Origin: Cyanophora paradoxa
Lineage: Eukaryota > Glaucocystophyceae > Cyanophorales > Cyanophoraceae
Assembly: GCA_004431415.1 (NCBI GenBank)
Contig: QPMI01000306.1
Coordinates: 1 to 64,000, forward strand
DNA length: 64,000 bases
Direction: 5' to 3'
Position numbers and translations under genes: made by a program. The first letter of the stretch is position 1. Each line of letters opens with the position of its first letter. The notes beneath the pieces are model-generated. The model saw only the letters and a program-made list of their open reading frames with translations, had not been told where the DNA came from and did not search any database. Below are positions 63,301 to 64,000 of this stretch, piece by piece.

Positions 63301-64000
63301 TCCATCTTCTATTTTGTGGCGGATCGGAAACCTGGGGACTTTGACTGAGTGGCTTGCTGGTGGGTGGGTTCATCTGCCTAAGGCTAGCGCCTTGTGCATA
63401 TTCCTCCAGAAAGATTTGGGGTGCATCCATCTTCTTTTTTGTGGCGGATCAGAAACCTGGGGCCTTTGACTGAGTGGCTTGCTGGTGGGTGGGTTCATCT
63501 TCCTAAGGCTAGCGCCTTGTGCATATTCCCCCAGAGAGATTTGGAGTGCATCCATCTTCTATTTTGTGGCGGACCAGAAACCTGGGGCCTTTGACTGAGT
63601 GGCTTGCTGGTGGGTGGGTTCATCTGCCTAAGGCTAGCGCCTTGTGCATATTCCCCCAGAGAGATTTGGGGTGCATCTTCCTTCTATGTTGTGGCGGATC
63701 GGAAACCTGGGGACTTTGACTGAGTGGCTTGCTGGTGGGTGGGTTCATCTGCCTAAGGCTAGCGCCTTGTGCATATTCCCCCAGAGAGATTTGGGGTGCA
63801 TCCATCTTCTTTTTTGTGGCGGATCAGAAACCTGGGGCCTTTGACTGAGTGGCTTGCTGGTGGGTGGGTTCATCTTCCTAAGGCTAGCGCCTTGTGCATA
63901 TTCCCCCAGAGAGATTTGGAGTGCATCCATCTTCTATTTTGCGGCAAATCAGAAACCTGGGGCCTTTAACTGAGTGATTTGCTGGTGGGTGGGTTCATCT
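60335..64000 (+). repeat. Sat124 array, forward, about 29 monomers, with ~998-bp (8-monomer) higher-order repeat
   Basis: Monomers are 125 bp here and more uniform than elsewhere (TTCATCTGCCTAAGGCTAGC, GCATCCATCTTCTATTTTG). Marks such as GAAACCTGTGGCCTTTAACT (62083, 63081), GGGGACTTTGACTGAGTGG (62338, 63335) and ATATTCCTCCAGAAAGATTT (62401, 63397) repeat at 996-998 bp. A further block match at about 2371 bp (61305 and 63676, CTTCCTTCTATGTTGTGGCG) shows another level. The array continues beyond the window. Confidence 0.95.

Noticed and set aside
1-64000. Calling the window a centromere
   Set aside because: Satellite with higher-order repeats and Gypsy insertions is suggestive, but only CenH3 mapping could show it.

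Overview
This is a eukaryotic nuclear window dominated by repeats. Protein-coding genes carry very short introns (50-62 bp, GT...AG), and the rest is satellite DNA, Ty3/Gypsy retrotransposons, a LINE 3' end and hAT-like debris. The gene content (a plant/alga-type UDP-4-keto-rhamnose epimerase/reductase, an SLC35E3-type nucleotide-sugar transporter and a secretory-pathway glycosyltransferase) suggests an alga or other protist with rhamnose-containing glycans. I cannot name the species.

Layout. A ~124-bp satellite (here Sat124; 'forward' means the strand reading CTAAGGCTAGCGCCTTGTGC) fills about 35% of the window: forward at 1-7067, 9853-10259, 24432-25510, 26736-28262, 30273-31434, 39168-39614, 52985-53337 and 60335-64000; reverse at 23026-24238, 52615-52970 and 55244-60318. 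Several stretches have higher-order repeats (784 bp, 544 bp, ~998 bp). A second, unrelated satellite (~146 bp, Sat146) lies at 21313-23025 and has a 604-bp higher-order unit. Arrays that flip orientation and are packed with Gypsy pieces resemble pericentromeric DNA.

Three Gypsy families are present. Family A has broken copies at 7069-9852, 25511-26735 and 32314-36418, plus a likely 3' piece at 28263-30272. Family B is an almost full element on the minus strand at 12818-18256, with a chimeric piece at 31435-32313. Family C lies on the plus strand at 45149-50465, with small fragments at 41241-41292 and 41457-41745. All are defective through stops, frameshifts or truncations. At 10.3-12.8, 18.3-21.2 and 43.7-45.1 kb there are GC-rich accessory tracts with a small inverted-repeat element, a hAT transposase remnant, minisatellites and small intron-bearing genes.

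The apparently intact host genes are a six-exon transporter (36769-37927), a two-exon UER1-like NDP-rhamnose enzyme (39774-40777) and a GT-B glycosyltransferase (51281-52585). Together they could make, import and transfer one activated sugar in the secretory pathway.

The most notable signal is at the gag/pol boundary of all three Gypsy families. Pol is in the -1 frame relative to gag. A 7-nt slippery-type tract overlaps or just precedes the gag stop, and 6-7 nt further on is an RNA hairpin whose stem shows compensatory changes between families. This looks like a conserved -1 programmed frameshift module.
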